Source: CAVWGP01 sp963754645
GTDB lineage: Bacteria > Pseudomonadota > Alphaproteobacteria > Bin65
Assembly (NCBI GenBank): GCA_963754645.1
Contig: CAVWGP010000012.1
Coordinates: 434,001 to 498,000, forward strand
Length of the DNA: 64,000 bases
Direction: 5' to 3'
Positions 34,369 through 42,618 of the stretch are shown here, one piece after another (position 1 is the stretch's first letter; every line of letters begins with the position of its first letter). The translations under genes were made by a program, and so were the position numbers. Below the pieces are notes generated by a model. It searched no databases and had not been told where the DNA came from. It was given only the letters and a program-made list of their open reading frames with translations.

Positions 34369-36522
34369 TCAACCCGATTTCGGCTTGGGCTTCGGCTCCA
34401 GCGGACCCGCCGGCAGCGGTCCCGCGCCGCCTTTCTTCATCGGTCCGCCGGGCATCATGCCGGGCGGAAATCCGCCGGGCGGGACTTCGAAGGCCATCGG
34501 CGGCGCGCCCATGTCTTTCTTGTCCTTTTTCATCATGCCCGCGCCGCCGGGGAACGGACCCGGCATGTCCATGCCGGGCGGAAGTTCGATCGCCTCGGCG
34601 GTGTGCGCGGCGCCGGGCGCGCCGGCCTCGGGCTCGAGGCGTTCGAGTTCCTTCAACTGATGGTAGAGCGTGCCGGGCCGGTCGAGCGCGGCCGGCGGGC
34701 CGATATCGGTGAAGCGTCCGTCCTCGAGGCAGCAGATCAGATCGGCAAATTGGCCGACGAACGCCATCTTGTGGTCGACGACGATCGCGGTGACGCCGGC
34801 GCAGGCCGGCTTCAGGAATTTCGCCAGTTCGGCGATGCCGATATTGTCGATGCCCGTGGTCGGCTCGTCGATCAGCAGGACGCGCGGCTTGCGGATCAGC
34901 CCGCGCGTCACGGCGAACAATTTCTGCTGCCCGCCCGACAGGAGATTTTCCAGCTTGCGCGGCAGCACGAGATCGAGCGGCGCTATGCCGGGCCCCTGGC
35001 CTTGCGCGGACTTCTCGAGGATCGGCCACAGCCCGGTGCGCCGGCATACGTCTTCGATTTCGGCGTCGGTCGCATCCGCCTTGGCGAGGCGGAAATTCTC
35101 GCGCACCGTGTCGGCGAGGAAAACCGGGAACTGCGAAATCTTGACGACCGCGCCGCGCAGGCTCGCCGTCGTCGCGTCGGCGATCGGCTCGCCGCCGAGC
35201 GCGATCGCGCCGCTTTGCGGCTGGTATTGCCGGGCGATGAGATTGAGGATCGTCGATTTGCCCGCGCCCGATCGAGCGATAATCGCGCTCGCCTGCTTGT
35301 CGGCGAAATTGTGCGTCAGGCCGTTGAGCACCGGCGCGGCGCCCGGCGCATAGGCGAAGTCGACCTTGGCGAAATCCACGTCGCCGGCGCCGGCGGCGGC
35401 GAGCGGCTTGGCGCCCTCGGGCTCGTGCTCCTCGGCCGCCTCGATGATCTCGACGACTTTTTCCATCTGCGGCCAGGTCGCGCTGATGCCGATAAAAAAC
35501 GTGATCAGCTCGTTGATCGGATTGACCGCGAGCGGGATGAACAGCACGAACGCGACGATGGCGCCGACCGCGGCCGGATCGCCCGATTTCAAGGCGAAGA
35601 ATATGCCGTAGAGCAAAAAGACGGCGGCGAGGATGCGCGGGATCGCGGCCTGGAATTGCAGGCCGACCTCGCGCCGGATCGCGGCGTTGACGGCGGCGCG
35701 GCGCATGGCGGCGAGACGGCGGCCGAACGCCGTCGAGCGCTGGCGCTCGGCGCCCATCAGGCGGATCTCGCCGGGATTGGCCGCCGAATTGTGGAACTCG
35801 TTGGCGAGCGCGGTGTGCGTGTCGACGAGGCCGCGCGAGGCGCGCACGATGCCGCGCGACAGCTGCCAGCCGCCGAGCGGCAACAGGATGAGCGACGCCA
35901 TCAGCGCCCATTGCATCCAGCCCGGCGCGCCGGTGACGTTCTGCAGATTGTGCAGGAGAAAGGCGATGGCGGTGGCGAAGCCGATGCCGCGCACGATCGG
36001 AAACGCGATCAGGTCGCACGCCACCTGCTGCGAGCCGGGCGCGAACGCCGTCACGACGAGCGTGGTCTCGGACACATCGTGCTTGCGGTGGAAGTCGGGG
36101 CCGAAATTCAGCAGCTTGTCGTGCAAGCGCTGCTGCAGCCGCGTCGCGATCAGATTGTCGGCCCAGGCGGTGTAGATGCGTTCGATGAAAATACCGGCGA
36201 TGAGCAGGAGCGCCGTGACCGCGAACACGATCGCGGCGGCGGTGAGGCTTTGCGGCAGCAGCCAATCGAGAAATCCGCCGGGCGCGCCCGCGGCTTTCGC
36301 GCCGGCGCCGCTGGCCGAGGCCGAGAGCATGCCGGTGACCGAGCTCAGCACCTGGCTGTTGTATTGCGTCAGCAATTGCACGAGGACGGAAATCGCGATC
36401 GTGCCGAGCAAGGCCGGAATGGCGCCGGCGACGATTTTCCAGGCGAAGCGCACCAGCCGCCCATAGGGCACGCGCTCGCCGCTCCCGACCTCGATCGGCC
36501 CCGCCATCGCCCCGATATTCAT
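34369..36522 (-). CDS. ABC transporter, fused permease and ATPase, with Pro/Gly/Met-rich tail
   Basis: 717 residues. Residues about 25-345 hold roughly six membrane helices of the exporter type (VAGAIPALLGTIAISVLVQL, SLTAAAIVFAVTALLLIAGI). The nucleotide-binding domain follows with Walker A ARSGAGKST (first Gly replaced by Ala), signature LSGGQQKLFAVTRGL, and Walker B VLLIDEPTTGID. The last 65 residues are a low-complexity tail (PPGMDMPGPFPGGAGMMKKD, then PPGGFPPGMMPGGPMKKGG) not seen in ordinary exporters. A GAGGAGG ribosome site supports the start. Probably a half-transporter that dimerises; substrate unknown. Confidence 0.85.
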   Translation of the reverse strand: MNIGAMAGPIEVGSGERVPYGRLVRFAWKIVAGAIPALLGTIAISVLVQLLTQYNSQVLSSVTGMLSASASGAGAKAAGAPGGFLDWLLPQSLTAAAIVFAVTALLLIAGIFIERIYTAWADNLIATRLQQRLHDKLLNFGPDFHRKHDVSETTLVVTAFAPGSQQVACDLIAFPIVRGIGFATAIAFLLHNLQNVTGAPGWMQWALMASLILLPLGGWQLSRGIVRASRGLVDTHTALANEFHNSAANPGEIRLMGAERQRSTAFGRRLAAMRRAAVNAAIRREVGLQFQAAIPRILAAVFLLYGIFFALKSGDPAAVGAIVAFVLFIPLAVNPINELITFFIGISATWPQMEKVVEIIEAAEEHEPEGAKPLAAAGAGDVDFAKVDFAYAPGAAPVLNGLTHNFADKQASAIIARSGAGKSTILNLIARQYQPQSGAIALGGEPIADATTASLRGAVVKISQFPVFLADTVRENFRLAKADATDAEIEDVCRRTGLWPILEKSAQGQGPGIAPLDLVLPRKLENLLSGGQQKLFAVTRGLIRKPRVLLIDEPTTGIDNIGIAELAKFLKPACAGVTAIVVDHKMAFVGQFADLICCLEDGRFTDIGPPAALDRPGTLYHQLKELERLEPEAGAPGAAHTAEAIELPPGMDMPGPFPGGAGMMKKDKKDMGAPPMAFEVPPGGFPPGMMPGGPMKKGGAGPLPAGPLEPKPKPKSG

Positions 36523-36561
36523 CGCCCCGCCTCCTCGCGCCCGTCCACGTCTTATCGCGCC

Positions 36562-36598
36562 AAAAACGAAAAGGCGAGGAGCCTCTCGGCTCCCCGCC
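36562..36598 (-). terminator. Rho-independent terminator of the CxC protein gene
   Basis: On the reverse strand an 11-bp stem (GGCGGGGAGCC with GGCTCCTCGCC, one mismatch) with a GAGA loop is followed by TTTTCGTTTTT. It lies about 25 nt past the stop of the gene at 36622 and separates it from the ABC transporter gene. Confidence 0.85.
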
Positions 36599-36621
36599 CC
36601 TGTCCTCCGAAATTCGGCGCG

Positions 36622-36873
36622 TTAGGCGCGGTACACGTACCGGCCGCAGGCGCAATAGAACGCCTTGTAGTAATCCGTGTCGAGCAGAACCCGGAACACC
36701 GAGCCGCAATTGCAGCGATAATATTGCCAGTAAGGATATTGGCCTTCGACTTCCTTCTCTTCCATCGGGCCCGGCGGCAAGGTGCGCGCGATCTGGCCGG
36801 CGTTGATCTTCTTCGCTTCTTCGTCGGAAATGCGTTCCGGCTCGATCACTTGGATTGTCGACTTCTTTGCCAT
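36622..36873 (-). CDS. Small protein with paired CxC motifs (zinc-ribbon-like)
   Basis: 83 residues, family not recognised. A polar N-terminal half (KKSTIQVIEPERISDEEAKK, with TLPPGPMEEKE) leads to an aromatic-rich C-terminus, YPYWQYYRCNCGSVFRV then YKAFYCACGRYVYRA. The cysteines (54, 56, 74, 76) form two CxCG knuckles, the pattern of a zinc ribbon; a modified-peptide precursor is a less likely alternative. GGAG 7 nt before ATG 36873 favours that start over 36885. It forms its own transcription unit, with a strong terminator and a CRP-type palindrome upstream. Confidence 0.7.
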   Translation of the reverse strand: MAKKSTIQVIEPERISDEEAKKINAGQIARTLPPGPMEEKEVEGQYPYWQYYRCNCGSVFRVLLDTDYYKAFYCACGRYVYRA

Positions 36874-36937
36874 TGAGATCTCCATCGTTTGGCGCAGTTG
36901 GAATATGCGGACCCTAGCCAGTCGCCAGTAACTCCGC

Positions 36938-36953
36938 TGTGATCCAGTTCACA
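36938..36953. promoter_or_regulatory. CRP-type binding site
   Basis: TGTGA-TCCAGT-TCACA, a perfect match to the TGTGA-N6-TCACA palindrome bound by CRP-family regulators. It is centred about 72 nt upstream of the CxC protein start, in an unusually AT-rich gap (36955-37035). The Crp/Fnr regulator encoded at 23925-24629 is one candidate binder. Confidence 0.6.
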
Positions 36954-37078
36954 GGATTGTTTAATCCGGCATCGGTAAGGACTTTATTAAGGCGCCGCGC
37001 GCAAGCCCTATTTTTTATATGCTATAATAATATGTTACGCGTGGCCGCTCGCCGCCTTTTGGGCAAAATGAACCGCCC

Positions 37079-37774
37079 TCAGCGCTGCGCGGCCAGCGCT
37101 TTTTGCCAGGTGAAGGCGCCGGGGCCGCGCATGTCGAAGGCGATGTGTTTCGACGAGCGGCCCGTCCAATCGAAGCGCCGGCCGAAGGCGCCGGTGACGA
37201 TGTTCTTGAGCGCCTTGCCGAGCGTGAGAAAACCCGGCGTCACTTCGGGGCGCGGCGCGTTGTAGATGCGGCACGTGTCGCCCGCCGGCACCATGAATTC
37301 GCGGAACGGCGCGCCCAGCCCATCGACCAGGCCCGGCACGTGGACGCGCCAATTCTCCGCGTCTTGCGTGACCGTCATCGGCACGAATTCGACGCCGTCG
37401 AGCCGCAGCGTCAAGGCGCGCCATGCTTCGAACGCCCCGCCCGCCTCGCCGGTGAAAATCTTGCGCAGGGCATCGCGTTGCGCTGCGTTGGCGCGGTCGT
37501 CGATGAGGAATCCGAATTCGCGATTCTTTTCGAACACCGTGCCCTTGAAGTGAATGACGAGCACGACGGCGAAGCCGCCGAGATCGACCGCGCCGTAATT
37601 GCCCTCGCGCACGAGCCAGGTCAGCACGCCTTCGCAATAGCCCAGCGTCGGCGGCGAGGAGAAGACGCAGGGACAGCCGATGGCGCAATTGCACAAATCC
37701 CACCAATCGCCGACCAGGCGCCAATCCGGGACCGCGGCTGGCTTCGGCGCGGATGGAGCCTCGTGCGTTGCCAT
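37079..37774 (-). CDS. DUF1326 domain-containing protein
   Basis: 231 residues matching DUF1326: WWDLCNCAIGCPCVF near the N-terminus supplies four closely spaced cysteines, followed by GYCEGVLTWLVREGNYG and a C-terminal FDMRGPGAFTWQ. No signal peptide. The cysteine cluster suggests metal binding or redox use, but the family has no settled function. Neighbours are unrelated in type. Confidence 0.8.
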   Translation of the reverse strand: MATHEAPSAPKPAAVPDWRLVGDWWDLCNCAIGCPCVFSSPPTLGYCEGVLTWLVREGNYGAVDLGGFAVVLVIHFKGTVFEKNREFGFLIDDRANAAQRDALRKIFTGEAGGAFEAWRALTLRLDGVEFVPMTVTQDAENWRVHVPGLVDGLGAPFREFMVPAGDTCRIYNAPRPEVTPGFLTLGKALKNIVTGAFGRRFDWTGRSSKHIAFDMRGPGAFTWQKALAAQR

Positions 37775-38061
37775 GTCTCCCCCAGTGCGAGCGAGCGCCT
37801 GTTACCGCGGCTCGGCACCCCATTCTCTCCATTCTCGCCGAAGGCGTCCAAATTTTTTTCATGGACATCTTCGCGGTTTTGGACAGCTTCGGCGGATTAT
37901 GGGAATTTTTACCCAGGGCCCGCCCGTCGCCGGCCACGGCGCGATGACGGCGAAGCGCGGTCCGGTCGGGGTATATAGGTCGCCCCCGGCCCCTTTCCAA
38001 GCCGCCGCCTGAGCCTGGCCGCAATAAACTCCCGCGCGAAACATGGGGACGGAAGGGAAGG
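37775..38061. other. Gene-free stretch upstream of the DUF1326 gene
   Basis: About 290 nt with no supported gene. It contains a short A/T-rich patch around 37850-37920 that may hold the reverse-strand promoter of the DUF1326 gene, but I could not place -35 and -10 elements with confidence. Confidence 0.35.
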
Positions 38062-38174
38062 AAGCTTGAACACGGAGGCACGGAGGCGGCGAGGGAGCGA
38101 GTCGGCGCGCCGAAAGCGCGCGCGAAATCTGCTATCTAACTTCTCCCCGCCTCCGTGCCTCCCTGTTCAAACTT
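38062..38174. repeat. Palindromic element with 32-nt inverted arms
   Basis: The left arm (38062-38093, AAGCTTGAACACGGAGGCAC onward) is the reverse complement of the right arm (38143-38174) at 29 of 32 positions. About 49 nt separates them. Each arm contains two direct copies of ACGGAGGC or near it. The whole unit of 113 bp could fold into a long hairpin and has the look of a small dispersed palindromic or MITE-like repeat. A small gene begins about 70 nt downstream. Confidence 0.7.
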
Positions 38175-38246
38175 ACAACCGGCAAGTGCCGCGGCGGTTC
38201 TTGACCGCCCTGGACAACCCTCCGAATTCCTCGCAAATTTTCCGGC

Positions 38247-38393
38247 ATGGCCAAGAAGAACGGCGACCGCAACTTGCGCGTCGCGGACACGGTCGATGCC
38301 GGTCGCTTCGCGCGCAGCCCCGATTTCGATGCCTGGCTGCAACAGGACGCCGAGTTCCTGGACGAGCTCGAAGCCATGCGCAACCGGACGTAA
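38247..38393 (+). CDS. Small hypothetical protein
   Basis: 48 codons: MAKKNGDRNLRVADTVDAGR, then a SPDFDAWLQQDAEFLDELEA segment and a MRNRT end. Codon composition matches the surrounding genes, with GC-rich third positions and an acidic amphipathic helix in the second half, so it is plausibly real. No ribosome site is obvious, and no function can be assigned. Confidence 0.4.
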   Translation: MAKKNGDRNLRVADTVDAGRFARSPDFDAWLQQDAEFLDELEAMRNRT

Positions 38394-38496
38394 ACACAGA
38401 CATCCTCGGGCTGACGCTGCCTATCAACTCATTCGCGCAGCCGCAGGGGTATGTCGGAAACCGCCCCTCCGGCCTGATAAACGAATTCCGCAGCGA

Positions 38497-40032
38497 CTAA
38501 ACGGATTCCGGATTGTTTGAGACTCGCGAATCGGCATCGCTCGCGCTCGGCGACAAGGCGGCGCGCAATTCATGCTTCAGCACTTTGCCGCTGGCATTGC
38601 GCGGCAAGGCTGCGGTTCGCAATTCGAGCCGGCGCGGCTGCTTGTAGCGCGCGATCCGCCCGCCGCAGTGGTCGCGCAAGTCTTTGAGCGTCAATGCCGC
38701 GTTCGCCTTCGCCACCACGACGGCGCAAGGCACCTCGCCCCATTCGGGATCGGGCATGCCGATGACGGCGATCTCGGATATCGCCGGGTGTTCGCGCAGC
38801 ACGGCCTCGATCTCCGCTGGATAGATATTCTCGCCACCCGAAATAATGACGTCCTTGGCGCGATCGACGATATAGAGATAGCCATCCTCGTCGCGCCGGC
38901 CGAGATCGCCGGTCTTGAGCCAATCGCCCGCGAAGGCGGCGCCGGTCGCCTGGGGATTGCGCCAATAGCCGGCGAAGACATGCGGGGCTCGGACCTGCAC
39001 CTCGCCGATTTCGCCCGCCCGGAGTTCCGCGCCATGCCGATCGACGATGCGCAGATCGGTATGAAAATACGGCAAGCCCGCCGAACCGGCTTTGGTCGCG
39101 ACATGGGCAAGATCGACGAGCGTTGCCGGACCCGCCGTCTCGGTTGCGCCATAGGTCTGCTGCACCGGAATGCCGCGCCGTTCGAGCGCGGCGATAAGGT
39201 CCGCGGGCACCGGCGCGCCGCCGCACAGGATCCAGCGCAAACTTGAAAGATCGGCAGCGTCAAAATCCGGATGGTCGACCAAAGATCGCAGCATCGCCGG
39301 GACGGCGAAAAAGTGATTGACCCGCTCCGCCGCGATCAGGCCGAGAATCGCGCCCGGCTCCCAGGCGCGCGGGAGCAACAAGGTGGCGCCCATATGCACG
39401 AAGAGCGTCGCGAAGGACAGGCCGCCGACATGGAACAGCGGCGTCGGCACGAGGTTGACATCGCCCTGCTTGTAATCGTGCGAGGCGGCCATCGTCGCCG
39501 AAGCCCAGAACATTTGCCGATGGGTGAGCACGGCGCCCTTGGGGCGGCCGGTGGTTCCGGAGGTGTAGACCAGCACCAGCGCGCCGTCGGGATCCACCGG
39601 TTCGGCATGCGTGAGCGGCGACGTGCGTTGCAAAATCGCGCGATAGGTTTCCGTAGCCAGCACCGGAAAATTGGACTGACCCATAGCCGCCACGGTCGGC
39701 GCAAATTCCGCGTCGTGGACAAGCAGCTTCGGCTCGCTGTCGCCGAGGATGTAGGCGACCTCGGGTGCGGCGAGGCGCCAATTGATGCCGCACAGAATGG
39801 CGCCGATCTTCGCGGCGCCGTAATAAAGCGCGACATAGTCGACGCCGTTGCGCATCAGCACGGCGACGCGGTCGCCCGGCCCGACCCCGTGCGACCGCAG
39901 GACACCGGCCGCGCGGCCGGCTTCGGCTTCGAGTTCCGCGAAGCCGAGGCGACGCTCGCCGGCGATCAGCGCCCGCCGCCCGCCATCGAGCCATGCGCGC
40001 TTCGATAAGAAGCTGCCGATCGAGATGTCCAT
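38497..40032 (-). CDS. Acyl-CoA synthetase (AMP-forming, long-chain fatty acid type)
   Basis: 511 residues of the ANL adenylate-forming superfamily. P-loop VYTSGTTGRPKGAVLTHR, adenine-binding YGATETAGPATL, hinge GDLGRRDEDGYLYIVDRAKD, and the C-terminal catalytic Lys in RNASGKVLKHELRA are all present. It activates a carboxylic acid to its CoA thioester. An enoyl-CoA hydratase gene ends 10 nt upstream, and a TRAP importer is divergent beyond it. The set therefore suggests uptake and beta-oxidation-like breakdown of an aromatic or alkyl acid. Confidence 0.92.
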   Translation of the reverse strand: MDISIGSFLSKRAWLDGGRRALIAGERRLGFAELEAEAGRAAGVLRSHGVGPGDRVAVLMRNGVDYVALYYGAAKIGAILCGINWRLAAPEVAYILGDSEPKLLVHDAEFAPTVAAMGQSNFPVLATETYRAILQRTSPLTHAEPVDPDGALVLVYTSGTTGRPKGAVLTHRQMFWASATMAASHDYKQGDVNLVPTPLFHVGGLSFATLFVHMGATLLLPRAWEPGAILGLIAAERVNHFFAVPAMLRSLVDHPDFDAADLSSLRWILCGGAPVPADLIAALERRGIPVQQTYGATETAGPATLVDLAHVATKAGSAGLPYFHTDLRIVDRHGAELRAGEIGEVQVRAPHVFAGYWRNPQATGAAFAGDWLKTGDLGRRDEDGYLYIVDRAKDVIISGGENIYPAEIEAVLREHPAISEIAVIGMPDPEWGEVPCAVVVAKANAALTLKDLRDHCGGRIARYKQPRRLELRTAALPRNASGKVLKHELRAALSPSASDADSRVSNNPESV

Positions 40033-40042
40033 GCTCCGCTCG

Positions 40043-40852
40043 CTATTCGCGGAACGGACCGTCGCGCGCGTTGAGGAAGGCGCGCATGCCGTCCTTCGCC
40101 AGGATATCGAGCAAATGCTTCTGCTCGGGCGTGTTCGCGCCGATCGCCAGCGTATCGGCCAACGCGTGCTGGCGGATCGCGGCGCCGGCGCCCATGAGAT
40201 CGTAAGCCAGGCGCAGGCTGCGCTTTTTCATTTGCAACGCATGCGGCGGAACCTTGGCCAGCCGTTCGGCCAGTGTCCAAGCCGCCGCCGATAGCTCCGC
40301 CGCCGGAACGACCCGGTTGACGATGCCCAAGCGATAGAGTTCCGCCGCGTCGACGAGATCGCCGGTATAATAAATTTCGTGCGCGGCGCGGCTGTGCGTG
40401 AGAAACGGCAGCATCAGAAACGGCGACAGCGCGCCGTGGCGGATTTCGGGTTCGCCGAGGCGGGCATGATCGGCGGCCAGCGCCAGATCGCAGGCCAGCG
40501 CCAGGCCCGAACCGGTCCCAATGGCGTAACCGTTCAGCGCCGCGATCACCGGTTGACGTTGATGCCAAATCTTGAAGAAAAGTTCGAGGTTCGCGCGCAC
40601 CAGGGCTTCGAGCCGGTCGAGCGGCGTGTCCTCGATCTCTTCCATGTCCCAGCCGGTGCAAAACGCGCGCTCGCCCGCTCCGGTCAGCACGATGGCGCGG
40701 ATGCCGGCATCGGCGCCGAGCGCGTCGAAGGCGCGAATGATTTCGCGATCGGTGATCGTCATGCGCAGCGCGTTCAGTCGTTCGGGCCGGTTGATCCGCA
40801 CTTCGGCCACCGGACCGCGCGTTTCGACGATGATGTCTTCGAAGCTCTGCAT
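40043..40852 (-). CDS. Enoyl-CoA hydratase/isomerase family protein
   Basis: 269-residue crotonase-fold protein. Oxyanion-hole segments FCTGWDMEEIE and ALNGYAIGTGSGLALACDLA are visible, and the C-terminal VPPHALQMKKRSLR is standard. The Glu expected at the hydratase position reads GEPEIRHGAL, consistent with an active enzyme, but hydratase and isomerase cannot be told apart. Transcribed with the acyl-CoA synthetase. Confidence 0.9.
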   Translation of the reverse strand: MQSFEDIIVETRGPVAEVRINRPERLNALRMTITDREIIRAFDALGADAGIRAIVLTGAGERAFCTGWDMEEIEDTPLDRLEALVRANLELFFKIWHQRQPVIAALNGYAIGTGSGLALACDLALAADHARLGEPEIRHGALSPFLMLPFLTHSRAAHEIYYTGDLVDAAELYRLGIVNRVVPAAELSAAAWTLAERLAKVPPHALQMKKRSLRLAYDLMGAGAAIRQHALADTLAIGANTPEQKHLLDILAKDGMRAFLNARDGPFRE

Positions 40853-41019
40853 GCCGCCCCTATTGGTTGGCGATTCCCGCGCGGCGATTGGATTTGCGGC
40901 GGAAACGCTCTTTCACTTGAAAACCGGCTGGGTTATGGTTTGAAAATAGCACGCGGTCGCGGGTATCGCCACGGGTCCGGCGCAGCCGCCCGCGAGCGGC
41001 TTCACGGGGGAGAAAAAAG

Positions 41020-42048
41020 ATGAGCAGGATCGCCGTTTTTTCAGCCATCGCCGCGGCGCTCGCAATCGGCAATGCCGCAACGGCGCAAGCGCAAACGGTC
41101 ACGATAAAACTCGAAACCTACGCCGGCCCGCGCCACGCGATGAACACGCATGGCTGGCCCGAGTGGATCAAGCAAGCCGAGGCCGCGAGCGGCGGCGCGC
41201 TGAAATTCGAGATGTCCTATCCGCCGGTCGATCCGCGCGTGCTCTACGACCGTGTCCGCAGCGGCATCGCCGACATGGCGTGGATCACGCATGGTTACAC
41301 GACCGGGCGCTTTGTGCTGCCGGAAATCGTCGAGCTGCCCAACGTCGACGGCAACGGCGCCATGATGTCGCGCGCGCTCTGGCGCGTCCATGCCAAGCAT
41401 TTCGTCAAGCTCGACGAATACAAGGGCGTCGAGGCGCTGACCGTGTTCACCCACGGCCCCGGCATGGTCCATTCGCGCAAACCGATCGCGGCACTCAAGG
41501 ATTTCGAGGGCATGAAAGTGCGCACCGGCGGCGGCGTGCAATCGGAAATTGCCAAGCGCCTCAATATCGTCGCGGTTTCGGCGCCGGCCACCAAGGCGCA
41601 CGAGATCCTGAGCCAGGGCGTCGCCGACGGCGTGTTTTTCTCGCTCGAGACGATCACGAGCTTCAAGCTCGGCGACGTCGTCAAGTACCACTACACGGTG
41701 CCTGGCGGTCTCTACACGGCGAGTTTCGCGGTGGTGATGAACAAGGCGAAGTTCGACAGCTTGAGCCCGGCCCACAAGGCGGCGCTGGGCAAGGTGACCG
41801 GCGAGCCGATGGCCGTCCTCATGGGCAAGACCTGGGACGATGCCGACAAGGTCAGCGCCGACGAGTTGGCCAAGACGAAAAACACCGTCGGCCCGTTGCC
41901 GGCGGCGCTCGCGGCCGAGCTGCAGACCAAGCTCGCCGATATCGAACTCGATTGGATCAAGCGCGCCAAGGAAGCCGGCCTCGCCGATCCGGCGGCGGCG
42001 CTCAAGGAGCTGCGATCCGAGATCGCCAAGATCAAGACAGGCGGCTGA
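41020..42048 (+). CDS. TRAP transporter substrate-binding protein (DctP family)
   Basis: 342 residues; signal peptide ending AATAQAQ. The DctP features are KLETYAGPRHAMNTHGWPEW at the N-terminus, DMAWITHGYTTGRF, the ligand Arg in GMKVRTGGGVQSE, and YTASFAVVMNKAKFD. It heads the run dctP-dctQ-dctM. It is divergent from the enoyl-CoA hydratase/acyl-CoA synthetase pair, so it may import the acid they degrade. Confidence 0.92.
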   Translation: MSRIAVFSAIAAALAIGNAATAQAQTVTIKLETYAGPRHAMNTHGWPEWIKQAEAASGGALKFEMSYPPVDPRVLYDRVRSGIADMAWITHGYTTGRFVLPEIVELPNVDGNGAMMSRALWRVHAKHFVKLDEYKGVEALTVFTHGPGMVHSRKPIAALKDFEGMKVRTGGGVQSEIAKRLNIVAVSAPATKAHEILSQGVADGVFFSLETITSFKLGDVVKYHYTVPGGLYTASFAVVMNKAKFDSLSPAHKAALGKVTGEPMAVLMGKTWDDADKVSADELAKTKNTVGPLPAALAAELQTKLADIELDWIKRAKEAGLADPAAALKELRSEIAKIKTGG

Positions 42049-42055
42049 GCGCGGG

Positions 42056-42618
42056 ATGGCGCAGCCCGCACCGACGCGGGGCCCGATGCCGCGGCCCGGC
42101 AGAGTGGCAGAGTCTGGCGCAGCGGCCAGCGCCGGCTTGAGCGTCCTTGCCGGGGCGGTGCTCGCCGGCATCATGATGGTGGCCGTGGTCGACGTTGTCG
42201 GCCGCTATTTCGTTCAGCCGTCCGCTGCCCGGCAGCTCGGAAATCACCGAAATCATGATGGCGGTGCTCATCTATGCGGGTCTGCCCGTGGTCAGCCAGC
42301 GCAACGCCCATATCTCGGTCGATCTGTTCGGCTCGCTTACGCCGAAAGCGTTCGTCCCGTTGCGTGACGTCGCGATCCGCGTGCTGTGCGCGGCGACGCT
42401 CGGCGGTGATCGCCTGGCGTCTTTGGGCCTATGGCAATCAACTGTCGAAAGACGTGACCGAGTACCTGAAACTGCCCCAGGCGCCGTTCGTTTACGTGAT
42501 GAGCCTGTTCGCCGGACTGGCGGGCTTGGTCGAGCTTTACCGCGCCGTCCGGCCGACGCCGCCGCAGGATAGTCTTCGCCTCGGACCCTGTCTGAGCTTC
42601 GGGTTTCCTAGCGCGTGA
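42056..42618 (+). CDS. TRAP transporter small permease (DctQ family), two frameshifts
   Basis: About 187 residues after ignoring two extra bases, near 42222 and 42405. The pieces read in successive frames: MAQPAPTRG to VDVVGRYFVQ; RPLPGSSEITEIMMAVLIYA to RVLCAATLG; VIAWRLWAYGNQLSKD to the end. The SEITEIMMAVLIYAGLPVVS signature and four hydrophobic helices identify the family. Both shifts are +1. The large permease start overlaps its end by 4 nt. Confidence 0.78.

Noticed and set aside
37861..37947. 28-codon open frame in the gap upstream of the DUF1326 gene
   Set aside because: No ribosome site, very short and no conservation that I can see.
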